Counted from the first letter of the stretch, positions 42,665-53,590 are shown. The stretch is 64,000 nucleotides of DNA from Anaerovibrio sp. (GCF_024697385.1 NZ_JAILFV010000120.1:1-64000), one strand, 5' to 3'. Notes: generated by a model not told the origin, from the letters alone. Made by a program: numbers and translations.

Positions 42665-43888
42665 TTATTGAAGTATTTGAGCCTTTATAAACACCATAAT
42701 TTCCTCATTTAAGACTTTTGTACTTCGATACTGAAACAAACTTCCTAAAATCGGAATTTTATTTAGCCATGGTATTTTAGAGAATTGTTCTGCCTCTTCC
42801 CGGCTGATCAGCCCGCCGATAACCAATGTTTCTCCATCCTTCATGCGCACCCTGGTATCCACAGACCGTTTTTGAAAGCTGTATGCCTTCATTTCTTTTA
42901 CATAGCTTGGAGCACTGACCTCGATATGAAGAATCGACTCTATGTCCCCGGATTTATTGACGAAGGGACGGCATCGAAGAATAATCCCTGCAGGGCGATA
43001 ATCTATAGATGTTGTAGTGGTCGTGCTGGTAACAGATACTGCAGGCACCGGAACATCTCCCCCAATATTGATTACAGCCTCCCTGCCCTGGAGGGTGAGA
43101 ATATTAGGCCGGGATAATACCCTGGCCCGCCCCTGGGAAATCAACAGATTAACCAACGCTTCATAGGAAAAATTGTGCGGCAGACTGGTCCAATTCCAGG
43201 TAACTCCCAAATTCTCCGCATCATCCCTTTTTACTGCTACTACCTTAGCCTCCAATGACACTTGCGCCGCCGGCACATCCAGGCATTCCACCAGTCGTTT
43301 TACCGCAGCTGCATCCTCCTGTGTACCATATATCAATAATGACCTGGTATTAATATCCACCCCCAGCTTTATTGTGTTGGTTCCGATCCGTCCCCGGTTC
43401 TGTATGACTTCAGTTGATTCACCGGTATTATTATCACTCTTTCTTTTTCCTTCTTTATTTTTACGCTTTTGAACCGTTACCCTTTCCGAGATACTATCTT
43501 TATTCCCCAAGAACATTTCCACCTCGTTTTTCAGCTCATCCAGATCCGCATATTGAACAGGAATGATATGCACATCACCAAATTGTGCATTAACCTTTTC
43601 CCTTGGCCCTATAAACAATGCTCCTTCCGCTTCGGTTACCTCCATTCCACTTATGAGGGAAATTCTTTTTATAGCCTCCAGTGGGGTAACATCCTGAAGG
43701 TTGATACTTATTTTCGCATCACAATTACTGGCCATCAAAACATTGATATTTCCTTCCCTTGCGATATATTTAATAAGTTCGTGGGCACTGCCATCAGATA
43801 CATTGATATTTAAGGCCTCACAATTACCGGTCCCAAACAATACACACATAATGAATACTATTATTTTCATCTTCATAAAATGCACCAT
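42665..43888 (-). CDS. Secretin (PilQ/GspD-like)
   Basis: ARVLSRPNILTLQGREAVINIGGDVPVPAVS; VDTRVRMKDGETLVIGGLISREE; KIPWLNKIPILGSLFQYRST. Confidence 0.88.
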   Translation of the reverse strand: MVHFMKMKIIVFIMCVLFGTGNCEALNINVSDGSAHELIKYIAREGNINVLMASNCDAKISINLQDVTPLEAIKRISLISGMEVTEAEGALFIGPREKVNAQFGDVHIIPVQYADLDELKNEVEMFLGNKDSISERVTVQKRKNKEGKRKSDNNTGESTEVIQNRGRIGTNTIKLGVDINTRSLLIYGTQEDAAAVKRLVECLDVPAAQVSLEAKVVAVKRDDAENLGVTWNWTSLPHNFSYEALVNLLISQGRARVLSRPNILTLQGREAVINIGGDVPVPAVSVTSTTTTTSIDYRPAGIILRCRPFVNKSGDIESILHIEVSAPSYVKEMKAYSFQKRSVDTRVRMKDGETLVIGGLISREEAEQFSKIPWLNKIPILGSLFQYRSTKVLNEEIMVFIKAQILQ

Positions 43889-43895
43889 TCCTTTT

Positions 43896-44552
43896 TTAGA
43901 AAGCTCCGGAATATAATGTCCGCCTTACTCCACTGATAGTGACATACACACTTGTAGTGCCAATGCTTTCAATCTTGATGTCATCAAGCTGTTCTCCCTC
44001 AGCCAATATATATTGATGGCCCTGTTTTTCAATGAGTGCTGATTTTCTGTTATTTTGAATTATTACACCGCATAATCTGACCGCTTCTTTCTCCCTGGAG
44101 CTGCCTCCTTTTTCACGAGGGGCTGATTCCTTCCTTGGCTCCACCTTGACCTTTGGTGTTTTTCCCACCTTCTGCAAAGTGTCCTTTTCCCTTTGTTCAT
44201 CTTTATCCATGAACGGATTATATAATTTTGTTCCCCTATTAGATTCCTGAATACCCTTGATCTCAATGAATCGGCCTGAATTGTCCTGCACCTTTCTTCC
44301 CTCTGAAAAAACAGTAATGGCCTGGGGCTGCTGCCCCAGGCCATCTGCATTTAACAACACCATTGACACACACACCACCATTATAGCCAGAATGCGTATC
44401 TGCCAATAATCTCTGAATAATCGCAAACAATGCCGGCCAGCTCTTTTCACAAGGTCCACAAAATTCCCCTGCAAATCTGCCACTCCTTTTCGACATATCG
44501 TGCTGACAAGGCAACCATGCAAAAGGAATACATGCCCGCGAAGCCTCATCAC
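43896..44552 (-). CDS. PilP/GspC-like pilus/secretion accessory protein
   Basis: C-terminal RLCGVIIQNNRKSALIEKQGHQYILAEGEQLDDIKIESIGTTSVYVTISG; directly upstream of the secretin gene. Confidence 0.5.
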   Translation of the reverse strand: MMRLRGHVFLLHGCLVSTICRKGVADLQGNFVDLVKRAGRHCLRLFRDYWQIRILAIMVVCVSMVLLNADGLGQQPQAITVFSEGRKVQDNSGRFIEIKGIQESNRGTKLYNPFMDKDEQREKDTLQKVGKTPKVKVEPRKESAPREKGGSSREKEAVRLCGVIIQNNRKSALIEKQGHQYILAEGEQLDDIKIESIGTTSVYVTISGVRRTLYSGAF

Positions 44553-44646
44553 TATGATATTTTGTTAGACAGGCAGTTAGCAACAGCACCACCTGTTGAT
44601 GTTTGATTCCACCCGGCTGTATAGCAGGGGGATATCTTGAACATCG

Positions 44647-46095
44647 TTATTTTTTTAATTCCTGCAAGCTCGGTCCCATAATGCGCTTATAGGCTTCAAC
44701 ACCCGGCTGGTTAAATGCATCCACATCAGCCAGTTCGCCTTCATAGGCTATGGACAGCGCCAGCATATACAACAGCTCACCTAAATGATAGGCATCCAGC
44801 TTTGGCAACGAGAACAGTGCATTAAATCTGTTATTGGACGCCAAAGCCGAAGCATTCGATTTCCGTGCCACTTCCAGTGCCTGGCTCATCCTGACACCAG
44901 AGATATCCGCCAATTTTTTCGCTTCAGGGAAAACATTTGGTACAACAAAATCCGTATCCCATTCTTCTATCCGGATAAACTGAACTACCTTGTTTAATTT
45001 TCCCTCCTGATGCTGCTGGGTCTGGGCATGCATATCAGTTGTTCCCACTGCCACAATCGGCGTGCGTCCATAAAGGACTTCCTTGCCACTGCGGTCAACC
45101 TGCTTACCCAGGGACTCAGCCAAAAGCTGGATATACCACTCAGAAACAGATTTAAGATAATCCCCATATGGCATCATAACTTCCATATCCCGACCATACT
45201 TTTCCGCTGCAATATATTTCAGGACTGCGTTCAAAAGTGCCGGATTCTTCCATACATCCTCATCCTGACAAGCTATATCCATATCCTTTGCTCCGGACAG
45301 GAAAGCTTCAATATCAAAGCCACAGACTGCAGCCAAAACCAGCCCTACATCGCAGAAAATTGAAAATCTTCCTCCGACTCCATCAGGAACACTATATTGT
45401 GGCCAATTATTTTCCATGGCCAATTTTTTCAGAAGGGTAGGCTTTTCCTCATTTGGATCGGTGACAGCAATAATCTCCACATCTATATCCGGGTTACCCT
45501 TCAGGGCATCATAAATCACCATAAAATTCGACATGGTATCCAATGTACTGCCGGATTTAGAAATAACCATCAAATCCACAACCATTTTTCTCTTGGCATG
45601 GGATTTGATAATCCGTGCTGAACGCTCCAGTTCTTTGATCAGATCACCAGTGCGCCTAGGGTCGATATTCTGACCGCTGAAATAAATCTTTGGCAATCCA
45701 TCCCTTTCTTCACTGGTCATTGAGTTCCAGAATTCACCACACTGAACATCAAAAATAACCTTGTTGCCAAGATATGACCCGCCAATTCCCAAGGATACCA
45801 CTGCATCCACACGATTCCTAACAGACCTGGTAAGCTCCTTGAGGTGGGCAATGGATGCCGGTGAATTAAGGTTACCCTCTTCAACATATGGTAGCTGTGA
45901 AAAATATACCTTTTCAGGTGTCCCATCCTTGGACAGGTGCCCCCTTATAATACCATCACGCCTCATTACGCCAATAGCCTTATTGGCCTCTGAAATCTTT
46001 GCTGACAACCCCTGAACATCAGCCTCAGTAACCTTTCCATCCCCCACAAGATTGGTGTAATCAAATACAAAACCTGATTTTAATCTAAGCTCCAT
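44647..46095 (-). CDS. pgi: Glucose-6-phosphate isomerase
   Basis: VVSLGIGGSYLGNKVIFD; VISKSGSTLDTMSNF; GGRFSIFCDVGL. Confidence 0.92.
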   Translation of the reverse strand: MELRLKSGFVFDYTNLVGDGKVTEADVQGLSAKISEANKAIGVMRRDGIIRGHLSKDGTPEKVYFSQLPYVEEGNLNSPASIAHLKELTRSVRNRVDAVVSLGIGGSYLGNKVIFDVQCGEFWNSMTSEERDGLPKIYFSGQNIDPRRTGDLIKELERSARIIKSHAKRKMVVDLMVISKSGSTLDTMSNFMVIYDALKGNPDIDVEIIAVTDPNEEKPTLLKKLAMENNWPQYSVPDGVGGRFSIFCDVGLVLAAVCGFDIEAFLSGAKDMDIACQDEDVWKNPALLNAVLKYIAAEKYGRDMEVMMPYGDYLKSVSEWYIQLLAESLGKQVDRSGKEVLYGRTPIVAVGTTDMHAQTQQHQEGKLNKVVQFIRIEEWDTDFVVPNVFPEAKKLADISGVRMSQALEVARKSNASALASNNRFNALFSLPKLDAYHLGELLYMLALSIAYEGELADVDAFNQPGVEAYKRIMGPSLQELKK

Positions 46096-46231
46096 AGAAA
46101 ATCCCCCTATCGATAATCATTGTTGTATACTTCGTGATAAAATCTGGATTTCCTTGTTATTTTTTTAATGAGCCTTAATTAATCGGATTTTTATGGGCCG
46201 TTAATGCCTGCTAACAGAGTAAATACAATGG

Positions 46232-46399
46232 TTATAACGCCATTGTTCAAATTTTTCTTTTAAAAAGAAAAATCTTCCAATTAGCGTTTTCCCTAAAGGG
46301 ACTAACTTCGTGTCGCAACGAGGTGGAGATATGCTCACCACCTGTTAAGGATTGTCCCCCCACCTATAGAGGAAGGGGACATCTTACACCGAGTTATAA
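46232..46399 (+). repeat. Dispersed hairpin repeat, subtype B, copy 6
   Basis: TTATAACGCCATTGTTC..CCCTAAAGGGACTAACTTCGTGTCGCAACGAGGTGGAGATATGCTCACCACCT..GGGGACATCTTACACCGAGTTATAA. Confidence 0.95.
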
Positions 46400-46423
46400 C
46401 GCTTGCAGACATCCAATAAATGT

Positions 46424-47776
46424 CTAATTATTTTTTATTTCCCTAATATTTACTTTCAGCCTGCGCAATGTATAATAGTACGCTATGGCCAAAGGAATAC
46501 ACGAACCAAACCAGGCCGCCGGACTGGCTATGGTTGCCCCCCAGAAGCCAAGGGTATCAACAAAGCACAGGGCTACCACTGTTCTCATCACCAGCTCCAT
46601 TACTCCGGCAAAGCTGGGTACAAAGCTCTGTCCCAGCCCCTGAAGGGTATTGCGGTAAATAAACAACAATGCCAGTACAAAATAACATGCACTGGTGGTA
46701 ACTATATAAACCTGTCCAAGCTCTACCACTTCCGGCGCAGAATCACCAACAAAGAGCTCCATAATGGATGACCCAAAGATAACATTAAAAATCCCCACAG
46801 CCAAACTAAAGGATCCGGACATGATTATACATTGATTGACGCCCTTTTTGATGCGGGCAAACTTACCAGCACCATAATTCTGTGCCGTATATGCCGCCAT
46901 GGCAATTCCAAAGGACATCATTGGCATCAACGCAATTGTCTCAATTTTCTGGGCAGCAGCATATGCTGCTACCGGGATAGGCCCCAGCCTGTTCAGGGCA
47001 ATCTGAACCACCACAGTCCCCAAGGCAATTATGGAGGTCTGAAAAGCCATAGGCAAGGCTATCATGAGATGGTTCTTTACAAAAGTCCAGTCAAAGTCCC
47101 AGTCCTTCCTGCGGATTACCAGCAAAGGAACCTTGTTCCATATATAGGCAAAAACTATCACTGCTCCCAAGAACTGAGATACGAGCACACCATAAGCGGC
47201 GCCGGGAATCCCCCAGTCGAATACCAACAAAAAAATGGGCTCGATTATTATATTGATACATAATGCCATAGCTAAAATAATCGTCGGGCGGCGACTGTCC
47301 CCTAAAGCCCGTAGGAGATTAGTTTCCAGCATAAACACCGCCGTAATAGGAATTCCCCCTAAAATAATGGATATAAAGGAATCTGCTCCATCCAGTATAT
47401 CCGGTGGAGTATCCATAATAACCAGGATATCCCTGGCGAAATGAACCCCCAATACTGCCATAATAACGCCTATTACCAGCGCCAGCATCAGGCACGCAGC
47501 GGCACTTTTATGCACTCCGGTATAATCCCTGGCACCAAAACGCTGTCCCGTATATATAGACAGTCCTGATGACAGGCCTATCATATATCCTACAAGCAAA
47601 AACATAAGGCAACCGGTACAGCCTACGGCAGCAAGGGCTTCTACCCCCAAAAAGCGGCCTACCAACAAGGTGTCAATAAAGCTGTATAACTGCTGAAATA
47701 TATTACCGCCTATCAATGGCAGGGTAAAATACAATATCAGCTTGGCTGGTTTGCCTTCAGTTAATTTTTTTATCAT
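46424..47776 (-). CDS. MATE family efflux transporter
   Basis: 12-TM; LPLIGGNIFQQLYSFIDTLLVGRFLGVEALAAVG. Confidence 0.93.
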   Translation of the reverse strand: MIKKLTEGKPAKLILYFTLPLIGGNIFQQLYSFIDTLLVGRFLGVEALAAVGCTGCLMFLLVGYMIGLSSGLSIYTGQRFGARDYTGVHKSAAACLMLALVIGVIMAVLGVHFARDILVIMDTPPDILDGADSFISIILGGIPITAVFMLETNLLRALGDSRRPTIILAMALCINIIIEPIFLLVFDWGIPGAAYGVLVSQFLGAVIVFAYIWNKVPLLVIRRKDWDFDWTFVKNHLMIALPMAFQTSIIALGTVVVQIALNRLGPIPVAAYAAAQKIETIALMPMMSFGIAMAAYTAQNYGAGKFARIKKGVNQCIIMSGSFSLAVGIFNVIFGSSIMELFVGDSAPEVVELGQVYIVTTSACYFVLALLFIYRNTLQGLGQSFVPSFAGVMELVMRTVVALCFVDTLGFWGATIASPAAWFGSCIPLAIAYYYTLRRLKVNIREIKNN

Positions 47777-47788
47777 ATATAAACCTTC

Positions 47789-48544
47789 TTATTCAAAATA
47801 CCTGGTGACAAAAATCCGTAATTTCTCTTTCAGGAAAAGCTCACTGTCTTCCAGTGCCTGGGCTGACGGACTCAACTTGTTCCAGTGGAAATACCGTGGC
47901 TGGCTTACCCTGTAATCAGTTGCAAAAGGAATAGGCTCTATACCTTCCTTCTGAAAATTCAATACCGCCCTGTCCATATGGAATGCCGATGTCACCAAAA
48001 TGGGGCGCGACCACCCCTGTTTTTTCATTATCTCACAGGTATTTACTGCATTTTGACGCGTATTGAGACTTTTATCCTCTACGATTATCATTTCCGGAGG
48101 AACGCCTAAAAGACCCAGGTCGCGTTTGGCAATATTCGCCTCACTGCCACTGTCAGCATAAACCTGTCCCCCCGAAACTATTATGGGAAGTGGTTTGAGA
48201 CGATATAGCTGTGCTGCCGTTGTAAGCCTGCTTTCTGCAACACATGAAAGATTGCCTGTACCTTGAACTGCCGGTGTCCCGGCAGAAGCCCCGCCTCCCA
48301 GCATTACAATACAATCCCCCTCCATCGTATCAGGTGATGGGCACTGAGCCTCCAGTGAACCAATCAGGATACTGGAAATCCATTGGGTTGACAGCAGATA
48401 AAAAACTATATTCAGCCCTACCATGAATTTGGCTATGGCAGAATGTCCCCTTCGCCATATTATACAGGCAATTATAAAAAAGCATATTAAAAAAATTCCC
48501 GGCGGCATCAAAAGACTGGCACCAAACTTCAACAAATATATCAT
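47789..48544 (-). CDS. YdcF/ElyC-type DUF218 membrane protein
   Basis: DCIVMLGGG; ESRLTTAAQLYRLKPLPIIVSGG; SLNTRQNAVNTCEIMKKQGWSRPILVTSAFHMDRAV. Confidence 0.88.
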   Translation of the reverse strand: MIYLLKFGASLLMPPGIFLICFFIIACIIWRRGHSAIAKFMVGLNIVFYLLSTQWISSILIGSLEAQCPSPDTMEGDCIVMLGGGASAGTPAVQGTGNLSCVAESRLTTAAQLYRLKPLPIIVSGGQVYADSGSEANIAKRDLGLLGVPPEMIIVEDKSLNTRQNAVNTCEIMKKQGWSRPILVTSAFHMDRAVLNFQKEGIEPIPFATDYRVSQPRYFHWNKLSPSAQALEDSELFLKEKLRIFVTRYFE

Positions 48545-48716
48545 GAAACTGCTCCTGACTCATAGTTACTTTTTATCACTGATTGCACATATTTACTTCA
48601 TTGTACTATAATATTGGTGTGTGAGTAATTACAATCAGGAAATATCCTCACAATGTGCCGTCTATGGCAGAGAACACCTCGGCCATATTTATATTATAAT
48701 AAGGGGAGAAGTTACA

Positions 48717-49064
48717 ATGGCAATAATTAAAAGCAATGTTGTTAAAGCAGAAAAAAAAGCGGGTGGAAAGGGCACCATTACCATTGAAAAGGTTTTGGGT
48801 GAAAACGAGCTGGGATGTAATGAAATGTTCGCCAAGGTTACCATACCACCAGGATGCTCTATAGGATATCATGAGCACCATGGCAATACCGAGACCTATC
48901 ACATCCTTCAGGGACAGGCTCTCTATAATGACAACGGAAAAGAAATGACCCTCTCTGCCGGCACTACTACCTATTGTCCTGACGGCGAAGGACATGGTAT
49001 CGAGAACTGTGCCACCGAAGGGGATCTGGTGTTCATGGCCCTGATTACCACAACCATCCAGTAA
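48717..49064 (+). CDS. Cupin domain protein
   Basis: VTIPPGCSIGYHEHHGNTETYHILQGQALYNDNGKEMTLSAGTTTYCPDGEGHGIEN; start set at MAIIKSN after GGGGAGAAGTTACA. Confidence 0.9.
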   Translation: MAIIKSNVVKAEKKAGGKGTITIEKVLGENELGCNEMFAKVTIPPGCSIGYHEHHGNTETYHILQGQALYNDNGKEMTLSAGTTTYCPDGEGHGIENCATEGDLVFMALITTTIQ

Positions 49065-49121
49065 AAGCAGTACAATAATACGGTTTCGGCCCTTAATTTT
49101 TCAGATAGAGCCGGCAAAAAA

Positions 49122-49160
49122 GTCATCCTCAAATGAGCTGTGAGGATGACTTTTTTAGTT
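49122..49160. terminator. Bidirectional terminator between convergent genes
   Basis: AAAAAAGTCATCCTCAaatgagcTGTGAGGATGACTTTTTTA. Confidence 0.8.
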
Positions 49161-49172
49161 CAATATACCAGA

Positions 49173-50636
49173 TTAATTATCCACATGTTCAAGTAAAGGA
49201 ATCATCAAAATAAACTTCGTCCCCTTACCCAAATCACTTTCCAGGGATATCCCTATATCATGGTTATCTGCTATCCACTGAGCAATAGACAATCCCAGCC
49301 CTGTACCTCCCGGCTGACCTGCAGCCTTGGTACGGGCACTGTCCACGCGATAAAATCTGTGGAAAACTTTTTCCTGATCGTCCTTGGCAATACCTATACC
49401 ATCATCTGCTATTTCCACACACATGTAACTTGGCAGCCGCTGACTGCTCAAGGTTATTGTTCCACCCTCAGGAGTATACTTTATGGCATTTTCCAAAAAG
49501 ATCCGCATCATCTGTTTCATAATAACCTTATCCGCAAGCACCATACCTTCATCATTTCTTAATAACTCGATAGTGTGTGTGTCAGCGGCGATCTTTTGCT
49601 TTTTATATACATCATCAATAAGCTCACTTAAGGCTAGAGGCTCCTTGTGCACAATCTGCCTGTTTTGATCTGCTCTGGCCAAAAACAGAAGTTTTTCAAT
49701 AAGCTCCTGCATATCCTCTGATTCAGATTGAATTGCCTCAATACCTTCCTTTAACACGGCCTCATCAGACTTGCCCCACCGACTTAAGAGATCAGCATAC
49801 CCCTTAATAACAGTAATAGGTGTACGCAATTCATGGGATGCATCAGATACAAAACGGCATTGCTGCTGAAAGCCTTCCTCTATGCGATCAAGCATCCTGT
49901 TAAATGTAGATGCCAGCTCAGTGAGCTCATCATGGCTTGGTGGCACTTCAATCCTGGTACTGAGATCACTGACCTCAATGGATTTTGCAGTACTTATAAA
50001 GGCCCTGATTGGCTGAAAAGCCTTTTTGATTCCAATATACACTATCATGATGACCAGCAAGATACCCAGGATGCCGCCAAAAAGCAGCCTGATCTGCACC
50101 TTGGCAAACATTGACCTTTCAGCTGTGACCACACGGCTGAAGCATAAAGTATACTTTTTCCCATTGTAGTCACCAGGAATTTCACAGTGATAAAGCAAAA
50201 AATGCTTCAATCTAACTAATTGGTATTTATCAGTACGCCAAAATACCGGATCATCCGTTATATGGCTCCTGAGCTCTGGCAATGGTGAAAAATGCTTATC
50301 ACTGTCATATATTAAATTGCCATCCTCATCCTCTATCCTTAATACCACTCCAGGTAATAGAATATCCTCAGATAAATCACGCAGCTTGTCAGCATCACTG
50401 ACCAACGCCATATACAGTGGATCATTTCTCCGGCGCATGGCATTATCAATGCTGATATCCATCTCCACCTCGGCCTGATGATATATTACATAATACATAC
50501 CAAGGATAGTGGCCAAGCTTGTACACAACAGCAATACAGCAATGACTGTTGCATAGACAATAGTAAGCCTGGTGGATATCTGCAAGGAGCGATAATACCT
50601 GGCAAATCTGTCCCACAGGCTAGTCTTTAACGACAT
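49173..50636 (-). CDS. HAMP-containing sensor histidine kinase
   Basis: FVSDASHELRTPITVIKGYADLL; VEIADDGIGIAKDDQEKVFHRFYRVDSAR; GGTGLGLSIAQWI. Confidence 0.95.
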   Translation of the reverse strand: MSLKTSLWDRFARYYRSLQISTRLTIVYATVIAVLLLCTSLATILGMYYVIYHQAEVEMDISIDNAMRRRNDPLYMALVSDADKLRDLSEDILLPGVVLRIEDEDGNLIYDSDKHFSPLPELRSHITDDPVFWRTDKYQLVRLKHFLLYHCEIPGDYNGKKYTLCFSRVVTAERSMFAKVQIRLLFGGILGILLVIMIVYIGIKKAFQPIRAFISTAKSIEVSDLSTRIEVPPSHDELTELASTFNRMLDRIEEGFQQQCRFVSDASHELRTPITVIKGYADLLSRWGKSDEAVLKEGIEAIQSESEDMQELIEKLLFLARADQNRQIVHKEPLALSELIDDVYKKQKIAADTHTIELLRNDEGMVLADKVIMKQMMRIFLENAIKYTPEGGTITLSSQRLPSYMCVEIADDGIGIAKDDQEKVFHRFYRVDSARTKAAGQPGGTGLGLSIAQWIADNHDIGISLESDLGKGTKFILMIPLLEHVDN

Positions 50637-51315
50637 AACCTACCCCCCGCATAGTGTATATATACTTTTCATTGAATTTATCATCCAGCTTGGCCCTCAG
50701 ATACCTGATATACACATCAACCACATTGGTATCACCCATATAATCATATCCCCATACCTGAGACAGGATCTGATCCCTGGTCAAAACATTACGCTTGTTG
50801 CGTATCAGATATTCCAAAAGATCAAATTCCTTCTTGGTAAGCTCTACACCTGTATCATCCACCATAACCTCACGCCGGGTTATATTCATGGTGATATTTT
50901 TAAGCTTTAGTTCCTCATTGCTTTCCTCAGCAGGATCAACAGCTTTTACCGGTTTTCTCAGGGCCACCCGCATCCTGGCAAAAAGCTCCGGTATGGCAAA
51001 GGGTTTGGTCACATAATCATCAGCACCTATATCAAGTCCCTGAACCTTATCATCAATCTCATCTCTGGCAGTGAGCATGATAATGGGAATATCTGACAAT
51101 TCCCTGACCTTTCTGCATATTGTCAGGCCATCCATCTCAGGCAGCATAATATCCAGAAGCACCAGGTCAAAATCCCCCTGTATGATTCGCTCATAAGCCC
51201 GTCTGCCGTTCTCCTCTACCTCAGTGACAAACCCTGCATGCTCTAACTCCATCTGCAAAAATCTTGCAATTCTCCGCTCATCTTCAACGATAAAAATCTT
51301 TTTTCCTTCTGCCAT
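50620..51315 (-). CDS. OmpR/PhoB-type response regulator
   Basis: KIFIVEDERRIARFLQMELEHAGF; LDIMLPEMDGL; winged helix VELTKKEFDLLEYLIRNKRNVLTRDQIL. Confidence 0.95.
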   Translation of the reverse strand: MAEGKKIFIVEDERRIARFLQMELEHAGFVTEVEENGRRAYERIIQGDFDLVLLDIMLPEMDGLTICRKVRELSDIPIIMLTARDEIDDKVQGLDIGADDYVTKPFAIPELFARMRVALRKPVKAVDPAEESNEELKLKNITMNITRREVMVDDTGVELTKKEFDLLEYLIRNKRNVLTRDQILSQVWGYDYMGDTNVVDVYIRYLRAKLDDKFNEKYIYTMRGVGYVVKD

Positions 51316-51392
51316 GTCATAATACCTCTCAACGCTCAATAATTAAATACAAAAGTATCTCTGCATACTGCCGGACTTAAACCAAGTAACGC

Positions 51393-52274
51393 TTACTTAA
51401 CATATTTTTCCCTGAACATCTTGATAAAATGCTGACTGCTACTGGACATGGTACGGTTCTTCAACCAGGATACCACGGTATGAGTATATATTTCTGCCTC
51501 CCGCAGATGCTTAAACACAATATCCTTTGATTGCATCAGACTACGGGCTGATAAAGGAACCAAGGAAATTCCTATCCCCCTCTGTGTCCACAGCATATTT
51601 TGAATCTGACTGTCACTGACGCTTAAAATATTGGGTTCAAAATTTTCTTTCTGGCAATGATTCATAAAACTGGTCCGCCAGCGAAGAGGTACAATCAGTG
51701 GTTTATCGGCCAGCTCGGTGATATGTATATACTCATCATCCTCACTGCCCTCGCAAAAGCTGGTATGCATAGCCAACACCAGGGGTTCATCAGGAAGGAT
51801 AATGGATTCATAGGAAGCATTATCCACCTGTGTCCTGGTAATGGCAATCTCCACGATGTGACTGTCAAGCAGCTCCAATACCCTTGCCCCGTCACCTTCC
51901 CAAACCTGAAATGTCACCATAGGATATTTTTTAGTATATTCTGCAACCAGCTCCGGTATTAACATGGCCCCGGAGGAGGTGATTGTCCCCAGCTTGATAG
52001 TTCCGGCCACTCCGGTTCCTATATCAACCAGTTCCCTCATTGTTCCGTCAACCATGCCTAAAATATGCTTTACCCTGGAATACAAAAGCATTCCCGCATC
52101 CGTTAATCTGATACGGCGGCTTCCTCTTTCAAACAACTTGATTCCCAATGAGGTTTCCAGCCGTTTCATCTGCCGGCTCAGTGCAGGCTGTGCCACATTC
52201 AGCCGTATAGCCGCATGACTGATATTGCCCTCCTCCACTATAGCATAAAAAGCCTGCATATCTTTTATTTCCAT
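51393..52274 (-). CDS. LysR-family transcriptional regulator
   Basis: MEIKDMQAFYAIVEEGNISHAAIRLNVAQPALSRQMKRLETSLGIKLFERGSRRIRLTDAG. Confidence 0.95.
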   Translation of the reverse strand: MEIKDMQAFYAIVEEGNISHAAIRLNVAQPALSRQMKRLETSLGIKLFERGSRRIRLTDAGMLLYSRVKHILGMVDGTMRELVDIGTGVAGTIKLGTITSSGAMLIPELVAEYTKKYPMVTFQVWEGDGARVLELLDSHIVEIAITRTQVDNASYESIILPDEPLVLAMHTSFCEGSEDDEYIHITELADKPLIVPLRWRTSFMNHCQKENFEPNILSVSDSQIQNMLWTQRGIGISLVPLSARSLMQSKDIVFKHLREAEIYTHTVVSWLKNRTMSSSSQHFIKMFREKYVK

Positions 52275-52338
52275 AATAATACCTTCCCAGTACATGATTT
52301 TTATTTCATATTATACTGTAATTTCCAACTATGCAAAT

Positions 52339-53505
52339 TTATTTCAAAAAAACTTGTTTTCCATGCCAAAAAGTCATAGCTATATTCACCTGCTCATCAA
52401 AAAGGACAATATCTGCTGCCTTGCCGACTGTCAGGGACCCGATTTCCTTATCCATGCCAATGGCCCGTGCCGGTGTAATAGTTGCACATTCCACAGCCTT
52501 CCACACCGGAATTCCCACATTCACAGAATAATTATTTATTGCCCTATCCATAGTCAGGACACTGCCCGCTATAGTTCCATCCGCCAGTGTGGCGCGGCTG
52601 CCACTGACAAAAACCTTTTGTCCGCCGAGTTCTGATTCACCATTCCCCAAGCCACAGGCCCGCATGGAATCAGTAATCAGGACTACCTCGGATGTAGTTT
52701 TTATCTTATGTACAATTCTCTGACTGCATGGAGCACAATGTATGTTATCAGCAATAATCTCGCAAAATACATCCGTATCCAAGGCAGCGCCAACAATACC
52801 AGGATTGCGATGATGAAAACCGGTCATGGCATTGAACAGGTGGGTTATATGCCCAATACCACCTTCTTTGATAGACCTGATTGCACATTCATAACTGGCT
52901 GCACTATGACCAATGGACACACCAATACCTGCCCTACGACAGGATAAAAGGAAATCACTGCCCTCAGGAATTTCCTCCGGCGCAACCGTTATTAGGCGTA
53001 CAACCTTTTCATAGCCTTCCAAAAGGCTATATGCTGCTTTCTGTATATTGCATGAGGCCTGGGCTCCCTTGTACTGTTCACTGATAAATGGGCCTTCCAT
53101 GTGTGCCCCAATAATATGTGCCCCATCTGTATACTCACCGGCTTCCCTTACAGCATCCAAAGCCCTGTATATTCGTGGCATATCATAGGTCATAGTGGTA
53201 GGCAAAAAAGCTGTAACCCCTGTAGAAGCCTGAAAAACAGCCATCTTATGCAATGAAGCAGTATCACAGTCCATGGTATCTGCCCCTACACAACCATGAA
53301 CATGGAGATTGACAAATCCAGGCGACACATATCGGCCACCTGCATCTATTACCTCATCAAAATCCGATGGCTCCATGGCAGCGAAATCTCTTTCAGTTAC
53401 GATTGAATCAATGGTTTCGCCAAAAATAATCACCCTGTTATCCTCTGCGCGAAATTCCCCCCGAGAATCAGGAACAATCAACCGCCCATTTTTTATTGCT
53501 TTCAT
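52339..53505 (-). CDS. nagA: N-acetylglucosamine-6-phosphate deacetylase
   Basis: YVSPGFVNLHVHGCVGADTMD; GAHMEGPFISEQYKGAQ; GIGHITHLFNAMTGFHHRNPGIVGAAL; VLITDSMRACGL. Confidence 0.94.
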   Translation of the reverse strand: MKAIKNGRLIVPDSRGEFRAEDNRVIIFGETIDSIVTERDFAAMEPSDFDEVIDAGGRYVSPGFVNLHVHGCVGADTMDCDTASLHKMAVFQASTGVTAFLPTTMTYDMPRIYRALDAVREAGEYTDGAHIIGAHMEGPFISEQYKGAQASCNIQKAAYSLLEGYEKVVRLITVAPEEIPEGSDFLLSCRRAGIGVSIGHSAASYECAIRSIKEGGIGHITHLFNAMTGFHHRNPGIVGAALDTDVFCEIIADNIHCAPCSQRIVHKIKTTSEVVLITDSMRACGLGNGESELGGQKVFVSGSRATLADGTIAGSVLTMDRAINNYSVNVGIPVWKAVECATITPARAIGMDKEIGSLTVGKAADIVLFDEQVNIAMTFWHGKQVFLK

Positions 53506-53528
53506 ATCAATCACCCTTAAACACTGTA

Positions 53529-53590
53529 TTGTAACGCCAATTGAAAGTTTTTTATCTGAAAGGAGAAAATTTTAAACAACTGCGTTATAA
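53529..53590 (-). repeat. Degenerate solo module 1 of the dispersed hairpin repeat (copy 8)
   Basis: Minus strand TTATAACGCAGTTGTTTAAAATTTTCTCC..AACTTTCAATTGGCGTTACAA; same ends and palindrome layout as module 1. Confidence 0.6.
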
